From Thioclava sp. SK-1 (GTDB lineage Bacteria > Pseudomonadota > Alphaproteobacteria > Rhodobacterales > Rhodobacteraceae): a stretch of 64,000 nt of DNA. The notes beneath the pieces are model-generated. The model ran no database searches. It was not told where the DNA came from and worked only from the letters and a program-made list of their open reading frames with translations. A program made the position numbers and the translations under genes. Shown piece by piece: positions 1 to 8,423 of the stretch; the stretch's first letter is position 1, and each line of letters begins with the position of its first letter. The stretch is taken from NCBI RefSeq assembly GCF_001705665.1, contig NZ_MDHA01000058.1, positions 1 through 64,000 on the forward strand. The letters run 5' to 3'.

Positions 1-609
1 CCCGGATCATGCGTGACAACGGCATTCAGGTTCTGCGCAGCCGTAAATTCAAGCGCACGACCGACAGCGACCACAGCTTCAACATCGCCCCGAACCGTCT
101 GAACCAGGACTTCACGGCGACGGCGCCAAACCAGAAGTGGGCCGGGGACATCACTTACATCTGGACCCGCGAGGGTTGGTCCTATCTATCTGTCATCATT
201 GACCTATATTCGCGTCGTGTGATCGGTTGGGCGATCAGTAACCGCATGAAGCAGGACTTGGCGCTACGTGCCTTGGACATGGCTACAGCTCTGCGTCGGC
301 CACCGCCTGGCTGCATTCACCACACCGATCGCGGCGCGCAATATTGTGCGCACGAGTATCAGAAACGCCTTCGCCGTCACAAACTACTCCCTTCCATGAG
401 TGGCAAAGGAAATTGTTACGACAATTCGGCGGTCGAGAGCTTCTTCAAATCCCTCAAGGCCGAGCTGATCTGGCGAAACACATGGCAAACACGCCGGGAT
501 GTCGAGGTCGCGGTGTTCGAATACAGCAACGCTCTCTCATAACCCGCGCAGGCGCCATTCAGCCTTGGATGGCAAATCACCCGTGGCCTTCGAAAAGATC
601 GCCGCCTAA
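1..609 (+). pseudogene. IS3-family transposase (OrfB, C-terminal part), frameshifted
   Basis: This is the C-terminal part of an rve-type DDE integrase; the 5' end lies outside the window. The DDE residues are visible in WAGDITYI, HHTDRGAQY and DNSAVESFF, in the order and spacing of IS3-family OrfB. The intact frame stops at 542 after EYSNALS. The expected tail (NPRRRHSAL..KSPVAFE) continues in another frame from 541 to the TAA at 607-609, so there is one extra base around 530-540 compared with the usual EYxNxxYNPRRRHSA. The catalytic residues are intact but the last ~22 residues are out of frame, so the copy is probably inactive. Frame is open from base 3 at the window edge. No terminal inverted repeat could be assigned. 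Confidence 0.85.
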
Positions 610-960
610 GATGAGCAACACACCGGAACAGAAACGGTGCAGGTCCATGCGCCGATACCACACCGCCATCTGTCATACCCATCCGCCGCAACGGTTGCGC
701 ATGGAAAGACGACTGTCCCGCCGCAATACCACGAAACGAGATCTTGCGGGCGCCACGATGTCTGGGTCGGTCCATCTGAAAGAAATGGGCGGGCTACTGT
801 CCGAAGTCGGGCCGATGTCCAGCTGAACCGCTTGAAGCTCTTCGGTGAGCGGATCATGCTCCGAGACCCCGACCGCAAGACCGCCGAAATTCTGATCCGC
901 ATCGCCATCATAAGCCACTTCTCGGCCCTCGACAGGGCCAAAATTCAGGCCATCGCCTGA
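610..960 (+). pseudogene. Decayed IS5-family transposase, C-terminal remnant
   Basis: No single frame is intact, but three consecutive frames give pieces of one IS5-family transposase. Around 652-675 MRRYHTAI matches the TRRCHTAI region. Around 675-775 the pieces IPIRRNGCAWKDDCPAA and PRNEILRAPRCLGRSI follow, ending in a TGA where the family has Trp. From about 790 to 957 a third frame gives VRSRADVQLNRLKLFGERI and DPDRKTAEILIRIAI, the family's conserved C-terminus. At least two frameshifts and one nonsense codon show a long-dead element. It abuts the IS3 remnant and lies upstream of an H-NS-like gene. Family assignment is from remembered consensus, not a search. Confidence 0.75.
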
Positions 961-1105
961 AAGGTAACGGAAAAAGGGATCGTTCGTCCGATCAATGATT
1001 TGCGCAAAAGCGCCCTGGAGCGCGCAAAAGGCAAAAACGCGAATACTGGACAGTTGTTTTTTGATCTCATAGTGTCACTCGAAACTGGCAAAATGAGATA
1101 ATCTC

Positions 1106-1432
1106 GTGGATTTAAATAGCATCGACTTCCATTCAATGTCCTTGGAAGAGCTGAAGGCACTTCAAACGCGCGTAACGACTGCAATCAATACGTTCGAAGA
1201 TCGTCAACGTCAGGCCGCATTGGCTGAAATGGCCATTGTTGCTGCGAAACACGGCACTAGCCTTGAACAGCTATTCAAACAAAGCGGTGGGAAGAAAGCT
1301 AAATTGCCGAAACCTGCGAAATACAAGCACCCCGAAAACCCAGAGCTGACGTGGTCTGGATTTGGGCGCCGCCCAAGCTGGATTATTGAATTGGTCGAAC
1401 AAGGCAATGATCTTGAGGATTACGCAGTCTAA
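1106..1432 (+). CDS. H-NS family nucleoid-associated protein
   Basis: A 108-residue protein of the H-NS/HvrA type. The N-terminal half (residues 1-50) is a predicted helical oligomerisation region (SLEELKALQTRV...FEDRQRQ). The C-terminal third carries the DNA-binding core KYKHPENPELTWSGFGRRPSWI, which matches the family pattern Y-x-(N/H)P-(E/A)NP-x-x-TW-(T/S)G-x-G-R-x-P-x-W. Such proteins bind AT-rich DNA and silence acquired genes. The start taken is GTG at 1106, giving MDLNSIDFHSMSLEEL; an internal ATG at 1136 (MSLEELKAL) is a possible alternative because no strong ribosome binding site is visible. A clear terminator follows. The gene sits directly after two dead IS elements. Confidence 0.85.
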   Translation: MDLNSIDFHSMSLEELKALQTRVTTAINTFEDRQRQAALAEMAIVAAKHGTSLEQLFKQSGGKKAKLPKPAKYKHPENPELTWSGFGRRPSWIIELVEQGNDLEDYAV

Positions 1433-1459
1433 CACGCGTTGACTGCGACACCCCAACAG

Positions 1460-1494
1460 GGCCGCTTGGGACATCCCAGGCGGCCTTTATTTTT
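1460..1494 (+). terminator. Rho-independent terminator of the H-NS-like gene
   Basis: An 11-bp stem (GGCCGCTTGGG / CCCAGGCGGCC, one G-T pair) with loop ACAT at 1460-1485 is followed by TTTATTTTT at 1486-1494. It lies 28 bases after the stop codon. Confidence 0.9.
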
Positions 1495-1589
1495 GATATG
1501 TCCTTGGATTATTTTCGATCGGACATACAGCTGCTTTGGCTATTGGCCTGCGCGCAACTGCACAGGTCAAGATTCATCTTCACGATATG

Positions 1590-1619
1590 AAAAATGCGCC
1601 GGAAATTTCCCCGGCGCAT
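1590..1619 (-). terminator. Terminator of the quinoprotein dehydrogenase gene
   Basis: A perfect 9-bp stem (ATGCGCCGG / CCGGCGCAT, 1594-1619) is followed on the minus strand by TTTTT (1594-1590). It lies 22 bases past the stop of the minus-strand dehydrogenase gene. A shorter T tract on the plus side (CTGTTTT) means it may also stop plus-strand transcripts. Confidence 0.8.
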
Positions 1620-1640
1620 CTGTTTTAATCCATAAGCAGA

Positions 1641-3416
1641 TCAATTAGCCATTGCCATTTGCTTTGGCAATTTGAACGTCCAAACCAAACCGCCTTGGTT
1701 CAAATAGTTCACTTTCTTGGCCACTTCGCCGCCCCATAATGGAACCGCACCGCCCCAGCCAGAGATAATCGAGACATATTGTTCCCCATCCATTTCCCAT
1801 GTGACAGGCTGGCCAACAATGCCCGATCCGGTGTTGAACGACCACAGCTCTTCACCCGTTTCGTCATCCAATGCGATGAACTTGCCCTCTGGCGTGCCCA
1901 TAAACACCAGACCGCCTGCGGTTGTCATCACACCACCCCAAAGCGGCGCTTCGTTCTTATATTCCCATTTCACATCACCACTATTGGGATCAATCGCCTT
2001 CAACGAGCCGATGTAATCCTCAAAGATCGGCTTGATTGTGAAACCTGCACCCAAATAGGCCGCGCCTTTTTTATAGGAGATCGGCTCATTCCAGATATCC
2101 ATGCCCCATTCATTCGACGGAACATAAAATAGCTCTGTCTTCTGGCTATAGGCCATTGGCATCCAGTTCTTACCACCCAAGAAAGACGGAACGGCAAAAA
2201 CTTGTTGGCCCTTTCCACCTTCGGCAGCAGCGTCTGGTGCACCGGGGCGATTGTCTTCATTGAAAATCGGACGCCCGTTTTCATCAATGCCCGATGCCCA
2301 GGTGATTTCTTTCACGAAAGGATGGGCTGAGATAAACCCGCCGGTTTCACGATCCAGAACATAGAAGAAGCCATTGCGATCGGCAGTGGCATAGCGCTTA
2401 TTTCCGTCTTTATCGACAAAGCCCACGACCTCATTCACGCCGTCAAAATCCCAGCCCTCGCGCGGGGTGGTTTGGAAATGCCATTTGATTTCACCGGTCG
2501 CCGGGTCAATCCCAACACGGCTGGCAGCATACAGGTTATCGCCTGTGTTGCCCTCGCTTGGGGTGCCCGCGCCGCGCAGATGGCTGTTCCATGGTGACGG
2601 GTTGCCCGCCCCAAAGATCAGCGTATCGGTGTCGGCATCATAAGACCCGCCCAGCCATGTGGCACCGCCGCCGGTTTTCCACATATCGCCCGGCCATGTC
2701 GCATTAAGCGTGCCGGTCATTGTGCTTTCTTCACCATTAAGTGTGCCCATATGGCCTTCGATCATCGGGCGTGACCAGATCAGCTCACCTGTTTCGGCAT
2801 CGCGCGCCGCGACCTCACCAACCACACCAAATTCACCGCCAGAGTTTCCGGTGATCACCATTCCCCGAACAATCAACGGCGCGGCTGTATAGGAATAGCC
2901 CTCTTTGTAATTGGCCATTTTCTTGTTCCATACGACATCGCCTGTCTTCGCGTCCAACGCGACCAGACGCGCATCCAGCGTGCCGAAATAGATCTTATCG
3001 CCAAAGATGGCCGCGCCGCGGTTGATTACATCACAGCAAGGCAAGATGCCTTCGGGCAGGCGGGCATCATATTGCCATAGCTCATCACCGGTTTTGACAT
3101 CGATCGCATACAGGCGCGAATATGACCCTGTGATATACATCACACCGTCATGAATGATCGGCTGGCTTTCCTGACCACGTTGTTTTTCGCCCCCAAGGCT
3201 AAAGGCCCAGGCAGGCACAAGGTTTTTGACATTGTCTTTGTTCAACGTTGTCAGCGGGCTAAAGCGCTGCAAATCCCGGCCCATACCGTTGGTCAGCACG
3301 TCACCCGTGCTGGCCTGATCATTCAGCAGATCTTCTTCCGTTACATCTGCGGCAAGGCTTGGCCCTGCCATCAGGGATATAGCCGCCACTGCGGCCAGCA
3401 CGAAACGATTCATCAT
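1641..3416 (-). CDS. PQQ-dependent alcohol dehydrogenase, methanol/ethanol family (ExaA/PedH type), probably lanthanide-dependent
   Basis: A 591-residue periplasmic quinoprotein that oxidises primary alcohols and passes electrons to a c-type cytochrome. There is a signal peptide at residues 1-22 (cleavage near SLA-AD). The protein resembles ExaA/PedE/PedH throughout: [31 protein letters not shown] (vicinal Cys127-Cys128), [23 protein letters not shown] and GGAVPLWGG. Metal ligands predicted by family are Glu195 (GGEFG), Asn272 (GAGNP) and catalytic Asp323. Two residues on, GWDFDGVNE has Asp325, where calcium enzymes carry Ser or Ala; this extra Asp is the known marker of lanthanide-dependent members. 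Strong RBS GGGAGGAC before two tandem ATGs. PedF and a binding protein lie at 8.4-10 kb. The name XoxF is less fitting than ExaA/PedH. Confidence 0.93.
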   Translation of the reverse strand: MMNRFVLAAVAAISLMAGPSLAADVTEEDLLNDQASTGDVLTNGMGRDLQRFSPLTTLNKDNVKNLVPAWAFSLGGEKQRGQESQPIIHDGVMYITGSYSRLYAIDVKTGDELWQYDARLPEGILPCCDVINRGAAIFGDKIYFGTLDARLVALDAKTGDVVWNKKMANYKEGYSYTAAPLIVRGMVITGNSGGEFGVVGEVAARDAETGELIWSRPMIEGHMGTLNGEESTMTGTLNATWPGDMWKTGGGATWLGGSYDADTDTLIFGAGNPSPWNSHLRGAGTPSEGNTGDNLYAASRVGIDPATGEIKWHFQTTPREGWDFDGVNEVVGFVDKDGNKRYATADRNGFFYVLDRETGGFISAHPFVKEITWASGIDENGRPIFNEDNRPGAPDAAAEGGKGQQVFAVPSFLGGKNWMPMAYSQKTELFYVPSNEWGMDIWNEPISYKKGAAYLGAGFTIKPIFEDYIGSLKAIDPNSGDVKWEYKNEAPLWGGVMTTAGGLVFMGTPEGKFIALDDETGEELWSFNTGSGIVGQPVTWEMDGEQYVSIISGWGGAVPLWGGEVAKKVNYLNQGGLVWTFKLPKQMAMAN

Positions 3417-3543
3417 GTCCTCCCAAAAATCGTGGCGCGGTCCCTCCTCTCCCCGGAGGTGCGCCCTGACAAACCGTAGACAGGGGCGCGGCCAGGTTCA
3501 TATTGTCCTTTGGTCTAGGGTGGGGTTGGACCTGCCAAAACCG

Positions 3544-4095
3544 TCACGATGCAGGCGCATATTTCCATGCATCCGCATCGGGCGTGACCTCGTCCAAATC
3601 GTAATCCGACGCGCGTAGCCGTTGCGCATCGGACACCCCTGCCCGCGCTGCACGATCTACCAGCGCCCGGCCACGCGCCGTGTCTTGCGCCACACCGCGC
3701 CCGCGCATCAGGTCCAGACCGAAGTTGAATTGCCCCACCGGATCGCCCAATTGTGCTGCGCGCCGGTCCCAATCGGCGGCGGCGTCGGGATCCTCTGGCG
3801 CGCCCAGACCGTTATTGTCCAGCTGGCTCATCCAAGTCATTGCGCCTGTCCATCCCTCTTGTGCACAACGTTGAAACAGCTGACGCGCATCAACGTGACG
3901 GCCGGATTTGGTGATAAAATAGCCAGTGGCGCAATTGGTCATCGATGTCTCGCCACGCGCAGTGTCACGCAGCACACGATTGATCGACAGCTCCTCGGGA
4001 TTAAGATCACCAAATTGGGTGGGGTCGTCTTGCGCCCAAGCAGGGCTGATCACGGTGGCTAGCACCGCTGTAAGGGAAAGATAGGTGCGCATCAT
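3544..4095 (-). CDS. Secreted Sel1/TPR-like repeat protein of the PQQ locus
   Basis: A 183-residue protein with a signal peptide (residues 1-21, AWA-QDD). The middle carries alanine/glycine-rich helical units of the Sel1 type: AAQLGDPVGQFNFGLDLMRG and GRALVDRAARAGVSDAQ. Two or three degenerate repeats are seen, so a scaffolding role by protein contact is an inference. It lies 127 bp upstream of the dehydrogenase gene on the same strand and may share its transcript. RBS CAGGAGGCCC precedes two tandem ATGs. Two cysteines (NCATGYF, FQRCAQ) could form a disulfide. The exact function is not known to me. Confidence 0.75.
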   Translation of the reverse strand: MMRTYLSLTAVLATVISPAWAQDDPTQFGDLNPEELSINRVLRDTARGETSMTNCATGYFITKSGRHVDARQLFQRCAQEGWTGAMTWMSQLDNNGLGAPEDPDAAADWDRRAAQLGDPVGQFNFGLDLMRGRGVAQDTARGRALVDRAARAGVSDAQRLRASDYDLDEVTPDADAWKYAPAS

Positions 4096-4231
4096 GGGCC
4101 TCCTGTTGCGACAGATACCTTAGGGTAATCGCGCCCTGACCCACACCGTCATAGACATTGGTCGTATTGTCCCTGCGCCCCCCAATCCGCACGATCCCCA
4201 TGTCGGTCTGCCGGCATAAGGGAGGACATCC

Positions 4232-5407
4232 GTGATACGTTCATTTCTTGCCGCATCCTGTCTGGTTGCGGCATCAAGCACGCAGGCCATAGCCGTCGAT
4301 ATTCGCATCGACTGGCTAGAGCATCGCCAGATACCGCCTCCGATCTTATCCAACCTGCAACCCGATCCGTTAACGCTGGGGATCGATGGCGCACGACTGG
4401 GACTGGCCGATATTTCCACCACAGGTAAATTCACAGGTCACAGCTACCATATCGTAACGAGTGTTGTGGCCCCCGAAGATGATTTCATCGCAGCCGCACG
4501 GCAAGCCGTAAATAACGGTGCACAGCTGTTGATCGTAGATGCGCCGACGGATGATCTGCTGGCACTGGCAGATATGGTCGCCGGGCGCGACGTAGTGATA
4601 TTCAATGTCAGCGACAGCGATGACGCCTTGCGTGACGCGCAGTGCCGGTCGAATGTCTTGCATACCACACCGTCGCGTCGGATGCGCGCGGATGCGTTGG
4701 CGCAGTTTTTGCTGTGGCGGCGTTGGGATGATCTCGTCATGGTGGCAGGCACATCACCCGATGATATCGCATGGGCCGATGCGATGCGCGCAGCTTTACA
4801 TAAATTCGGTCTGCAAATCGCTGCGGAAAAAATCTGGTCATTTGATGCAAATATGCGCCGCGCAGCAACGGCCGAAGTGCCCCTGTTTACCCAAGCCCTG
4901 CCTGATCATGATCTGATGCTGGTTGCGGATGAGGCGGGGGATTTCGCGCGCTACCTGGCCTATAACACGTGGCTAGCCCGCCCGCTTGCCGGATCAGAGG
5001 GGCTGCAACCCGTCGCCTGGTCGGATGTGGTGGAACAGCACGGCGCGGCACAGCTGCAAAACCGCTTTCGCGAGGCCACGGGGCGAGCCATGCGCGCCGA
5101 TGATTTTGGCGCATGGGCCGCAGTGGCCGCATTGGGTGAGGCGGTAACGCGCACAGGTTCCGCAGATCCTGCGGAATTGCGCGCCTATATGCTGTCTGAC
5201 GCGTTCCGATTGGCCGGGTTTTTGGGCACCCCGCTGTCGTTTCGCGATTGGAACGGCCAACTGCGTCAGCCCATCCCATTGGTGACAGAACGCGCCGTGA
5301 CCGCCCTCGCCCCGATTGAAGGGTTTCTACATCAATTCAATGAGCTGGACACATTGGGCGCAGACCGCCCGGAAAGCCAGTGCACAAGTTTCAAGGAGCC
5401 GACATGA
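4232..5407 (+). CDS. ABC transporter substrate-binding protein of the PQQ-dependent alcohol dehydrogenase system
   Basis: A 391-residue periplasmic protein with a signal peptide (residues 1-22, TQAIA-VD) and the fold outline of type I (LivK-like) binding proteins, matching the family found only beside PQQ alcohol dehydrogenases. It starts with GTG at 4232 behind AAGGGAGGA. Its stop overlaps the next ATG (ATGA, 5404-5407), which suggests translational coupling. The ABC permease in the same cluster is of the ABC-2 exporter type, so a classic import role is doubtful. The ligand is unknown. Divergent from the Sel1-like gene across a 136-bp promoter region. Family call is from memory of the locus type and fold; neighbourhood supports it well. 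Confidence 0.8.
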   Translation: MIRSFLAASCLVAASSTQAIAVDIRIDWLEHRQIPPPILSNLQPDPLTLGIDGARLGLADISTTGKFTGHSYHIVTSVVAPEDDFIAAARQAVNNGAQLLIVDAPTDDLLALADMVAGRDVVIFNVSDSDDALRDAQCRSNVLHTTPSRRMRADALAQFLLWRRWDDLVMVAGTSPDDIAWADAMRAALHKFGLQIAAEKIWSFDANMRRAATAEVPLFTQALPDHDLMLVADEAGDFARYLAYNTWLARPLAGSEGLQPVAWSDVVEQHGAAQLQNRFREATGRAMRADDFGAWAAVAALGEAVTRTGSADPAELRAYMLSDAFRLAGFLGTPLSFRDWNGQLRQPIPLVTERAVTALAPIEGFLHQFNELDTLGADRPESQCTSFKEPT

Positions 5408-6372
5408 TCCGCACGCTTTTGCTTGGCACCTGCCTTTGCCTGCCATACGCCGCACTAGCCGATGAAATCTGGGTCACCAATGAAATGGATGATACGGTCA
5501 GCGTGATTGATGCCGGCACGTTAGAGGTCGTCACGACCTATGCGACTGGCGAACGTCCGCGTGGGATTACGTTTTCTCGTGATTTCAGCGTTGTGTATAT
5601 CTGCGCATCCGACAGTGATGCCGTGCAGGTGATGGACCCGAATACGGGCGAAATTCTGCACGACCTGCCGTCAGGCGAAGACCCGGAGCAATTCGTCATC
5701 GCCCCTGATGACCGGCTATTATATATCGCGAATGAAGATGACGCGATCACCACCGTCGTCGATACCCAGACCCGGCGTGTAGTCGCGCAGATTGATGTCG
5801 GCGTAGAGCCAGAGGGGATGGGAATTTCCCCCGATGGTTTGCTGCAAGTCACCACCTCTGAAACCACCAATATGGCCCATTGGATTGACACGCAAACACA
5901 TGAAATTGTTGCGAATTCATTGGTTGATTCACGGCCGCGCCATGCCGAGTTTTCCCCCGATGGCGCTGATCTGTGGGTCAGTTCCGAAATCGGCGGAACT
6001 GTGACGGTATTTGATGTGCAAACCAAAGCGGAGAAAGGCAAGATCCGCTTTGCCTTGCCCAATGTGCGGCCAGAAAAGCTACAACCGGTGGGAATGCGAT
6101 TCTCTCCCGATGAAACCAAAGTTTTTGTCGCTTTAGGTCCGGCCAATCATATCGCCGTTGTGGATGCGCAAACGTTTGAGGTGCTGGACTATATCCTTGT
6201 AGGCCGCCGGGTTTGGCATATGGAGCTGTCGCCCGACAACAGCAAGCTGTTTACAACCAATGGTGTGTCGGGCGATGTGACCGTGATTGACATGAACAGT
6301 TTGAAACCGATCAAAACAGTCAAAGTCGGCCGGTTCCCTTGGGGCGCAAGCGCACGACCAACAAACCAATAG
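5404..6372 (+). CDS. PQQ-associated YVTN beta-propeller protein
   Basis: A 322-residue protein with a signal peptide (MIRTLLLGTCLC..ALA-DE) followed by about seven beta-propeller blades, visible as repeats such as IWVTNEMDDTVSVIDAGTLEV, RLLYIANEDDAITTVVDTQT and KVFVALGPANHIAVVDAQT (YVTN-type units of ~42 residues). It is the propeller that accompanies quinoprotein alcohol dehydrogenase ABC clusters. ATG at 5404 overlaps the previous stop, with AAGGAG at 5394-5399. No heme motif is seen, so it is not a cytochrome. The role is not established; a periplasmic scaffold or sensor is an inference. Confidence 0.82.
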   Translation: MIRTLLLGTCLCLPYAALADEIWVTNEMDDTVSVIDAGTLEVVTTYATGERPRGITFSRDFSVVYICASDSDAVQVMDPNTGEILHDLPSGEDPEQFVIAPDDRLLYIANEDDAITTVVDTQTRRVVAQIDVGVEPEGMGISPDGLLQVTTSETTNMAHWIDTQTHEIVANSLVDSRPRHAEFSPDGADLWVSSEIGGTVTVFDVQTKAEKGKIRFALPNVRPEKLQPVGMRFSPDETKVFVALGPANHIAVVDAQTFEVLDYILVGRRVWHMELSPDNSKLFTTNGVSGDVTVIDMNSLKPIKTVKVGRFPWGASARPTNQ

Positions 6373-6380
6373 GAAACAAT

Positions 6381-6812
6381 ATGTTGAAGTCCATATGTCA
6401 AGTTGCGTCTGTCTTATCTATTGCTGCGTCTGCGGTTTGGGCCGATGGGGATCGCCCCGCTGGATTGCTGTCAGGCAAGAACAAAGAAGACCTGCCCGAG
6501 ATCATCCTATCCGTTGGGGAGCCGCTGGGCGATCCGTGGGTTTTGCATTCGGGCACCTATTACGAGGTCGAGATCACCTCGGATGGGTCAGGTGAGATCG
6601 GATTGGACAGTGACGGGTTCTTCCGTGCCATTTGGATTGATGAGATCGTCATTGAAGGGCTAGAGATCCGCCCTATGGGGGTGCATTCGGTGGAATTTGA
6701 CCGCCCCGGAACCATGGAAATCGGATTTATTGCTATAAAACCGGGGCGTTATACGCTCAAGATACCAGGAAGCACGAACGACGGTCAGCGGTTGGATATC
6801 ACCATTGAATGA
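6381..6812 (+). CDS. Small secreted beta-sandwich protein of the PQQ-ABC cluster
   Basis: A 143-residue protein with a signal peptide (residues 1-21, AVWA-DG). The mature part is beta-rich (YYEVEITSDGSGEIGL, MEIGFIAIKPGRYTLKIPG) and looks like a cupredoxin-type sandwich. It has no Cys after the signal peptide and only two His, so copper binding by a type 1 site is not supported. ATG at 6381 follows the propeller stop by eight bases, with TAGGAAAC as RBS. The 3' end overlaps the ABC ATPase start by eight bases. I do not recognise a named family; the fold is an inference. Confidence 0.7.
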   Translation: MLKSICQVASVLSIAASAVWADGDRPAGLLSGKNKEDLPEIILSVGEPLGDPWVLHSGTYYEVEITSDGSGEIGLDSDGFFRAIWIDEIVIEGLEIRPMGVHSVEFDRPGTMEIGFIAIKPGRYTLKIPGSTNDGQRLDITIE

Positions 6813-7521
6813 GCCCGCCTTACAGATCCAAGGCTTAAGCCACCGCTGGCATCGCAAACTGGCATTAGAAGATGTGTCTCTTACATTACCCATGGGGCGT
6901 TTCACCGCGCTTCTTGGCCCTAACGGCGCAGGGAAATCCACGCTAATTTCTGTCTTAACCGGGTTGATCCGCCCGGCGCGGGATGTGGTGCGGATCAATG
7001 GCGTTGATCTGGGACGCACTCCGCAGGCTGCATTGACGCAGATTGGTGTTGTGTTTCAGCAGCCTACCATGGACTTGGACCGCTCTGTCCATGCCAATCT
7101 TGACTACTTCGCAGCGTTGCACGGGATGGACCGGAAGACACGGCGGACACGGATTTCACAGGTGCTGGAACGCCTATCGATGGCAGAGCGCGCGAATGAG
7201 CGCCTGCGCGATCTGAATGGTGGACACAGGCGCCGAATGGAGATTGCCCGCGCCCTGATCCATCGGCCCAAGCTGCTGCTGCTGGACGAACCTACAACCG
7301 GCCTTGACAGTGGTTCACGCCATGCCATCACCGATCACGTTCATGATCTGTGCGCCGATGGTCTGTCGGTGCTGTGGTGCACCCATTTGACCGATGAAAT
7401 ACGACCCAGCGACCAGATGATTTTGTTACATAAAGGCCGGGTCGTAGTGCATGGTGACGTTGATGCCCTAACCGGCGCAGTGCCGCTTGGGCAGTGGTTT
7501 TTGCAAAGGACCGCCGCATGA
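6805..7521 (+). CDS. ABC transporter ATP-binding protein, PQQ-dependent alcohol dehydrogenase system
   Basis: A 238-residue ABC ATPase. Walker A is GPNGAGKST (residues 38-46), Q-loop near VVFQQPTMD, Walker B LLLLDEPTTGLD with catalytic Glu162, and the H-loop is CTHL (His194). The signature is degenerate: LNGGHRRRMEIARAL instead of LSGGQ, which is common in ABC-2 (drug/polysaccharide export) ATPases of this locus type. The only workable start is TTG at 6805, eight bases inside the preceding gene, which implies coupled translation. The ATG at 6809 is out of frame. Its stop overlaps the permease ATG (ATGA). It should energise the permease at 7518. Confidence 0.88.
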   Translation: MNEPALQIQGLSHRWHRKLALEDVSLTLPMGRFTALLGPNGAGKSTLISVLTGLIRPARDVVRINGVDLGRTPQAALTQIGVVFQQPTMDLDRSVHANLDYFAALHGMDRKTRRTRISQVLERLSMAERANERLRDLNGGHRRRMEIARALIHRPKLLLLDEPTTGLDSGSRHAITDHVHDLCADGLSVLWCTHLTDEIRPSDQMILLHKGRVVVHGDVDALTGAVPLGQWFLQRTAA

Positions 7522-8297
7522 GACGCGCGATCATCGCCGCAAGCGCCATTGCACAACGCGAAGTCGCCAGATTCTTGAACCAACGCGCACGGTTTTTCGC
7601 AGCCCTTGTGCGGCCATTGGTTTGGTTGTTGATCTTTGCAGCCGGCTTTCGCGCCGCATTGGGCCTGTCGATCATCGCGCCGTATCAGACCTATATCACC
7701 TATGAAACTTACATCATTCCAGGGCTTTGCGGAATGATCTTATTATTTTCCGGGATGCAGTCCTCGCTGTCTTTGATCCATGATCGTGAAAGCGGCACGA
7801 TGCGTTTGATGTTAACTGCCCCCTGGCCGCGTTGGTTTACATTGGGTGCAAAATTGATGGCCTCATCATTCGTGGGGTTGTTGCAGGTGGCCGTGTTTCT
7901 GGCCATTGCGGCCTGCTTCGGAATTCAGATGAACATTATGGGATATATATATGTAATCCCCGCTCTTTTTCTGTCTGCCCTCATGTTGGGGGCACTGGGA
8001 TTGGTGCTTTCAGCCAAGGTGCGGCAATTGGAAAATTTTGCAGGCGTTATGAACTTTGTGATTTTTCCAATGTTTTTCTGTTCTTCCGCGCTGTATCCAA
8101 TCTGGAAAATGAAGGAATCTTCTGCATTTCTTGCCAGGTTGTGTGAGGTAAACCCATTCACCCACTCGGTCGAGCTGATCCGATTTGCGCTGTATCAGCA
8201 GATGAACTGGCCGGCGCTTGGCTGGACCACCGCAGCCACTATCGTGTTCTTCGTCATTGCCACGGTTGGATATGAGCCCGCGCGCAGCAAACGGTGA
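7518..8297 (+). CDS. ABC-2 type permease, PQQ-dependent alcohol dehydrogenase system
   Basis: A 259-residue inner-membrane protein with about six hydrophobic segments (for example LVRPLVWLLIFAAGF, GLLQVAVFLAIAACFGI, ALMLGALGLVLSA). It has the ABC-2 signature region NFVIFPMFFCSSALYPIWKM and the NPFTHSVELIRF segment seen in NodJ/DrrB-like exporters. The ATG at 7518 overlaps the ATPase stop; the frame is open upstream but the overlap favours this start. With the ATPase it forms an exporter. The substrate is unknown. It is the last gene of the coupled five-gene set; a 126-bp gap follows. Confidence 0.87.
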   Translation: MRRAIIAASAIAQREVARFLNQRARFFAALVRPLVWLLIFAAGFRAALGLSIIAPYQTYITYETYIIPGLCGMILLFSGMQSSLSLIHDRESGTMRLMLTAPWPRWFTLGAKLMASSFVGLLQVAVFLAIAACFGIQMNIMGYIYVIPALFLSALMLGALGLVLSAKVRQLENFAGVMNFVIFPMFFCSSALYPIWKMKESSAFLARLCEVNPFTHSVELIRFALYQQMNWPALGWTTAATIVFFVIATVGYEPARSKR

Positions 8298-8308
8298 TCT
8301 GCGACCAA

Positions 8309-8321
8309 TGGACAATGTCCA
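8309..8321. promoter_or_regulatory. Perfect palindrome upstream of pedF
   Basis: TGGACAATGTCCA is a perfect 6-1-6 palindrome in the 126-bp gap before the cytochrome gene. It could be an operator or part of a weak hairpin. No bound regulator is known here. Confidence 0.35.
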
Positions 8322-8423
8322 AACCCATCGCAAAGCGGCGATCACGACCAAGGTCTTATGGCAGATCACACGGCGCAGCGTTAGCTCAGTATAGAACAGG
8401 GAAAACGCGTTTGGGAGGATCGT

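Noticed and set aside
610-960. Several 80-110 codon frames on both strands around 340-960
   Set aside because: They are shadows of the IS3 and IS5 remnants; only the pieces matching transposase consensus are kept.
1641-3416. Calling the dehydrogenase XoxF (methanol dehydrogenase)
   Set aside because: The Asp pair is shared with XoxF, but blocks such as [20 protein letters not shown] and GGAVPLWGG, and the PedF cytochrome, fit the ExaA/PedH ethanol group better.
3150-3479. 109-codon plus-strand frame opposite the dehydrogenase gene
   Set aside because: It is antisense to a well supported gene and has no RBS or family likeness.
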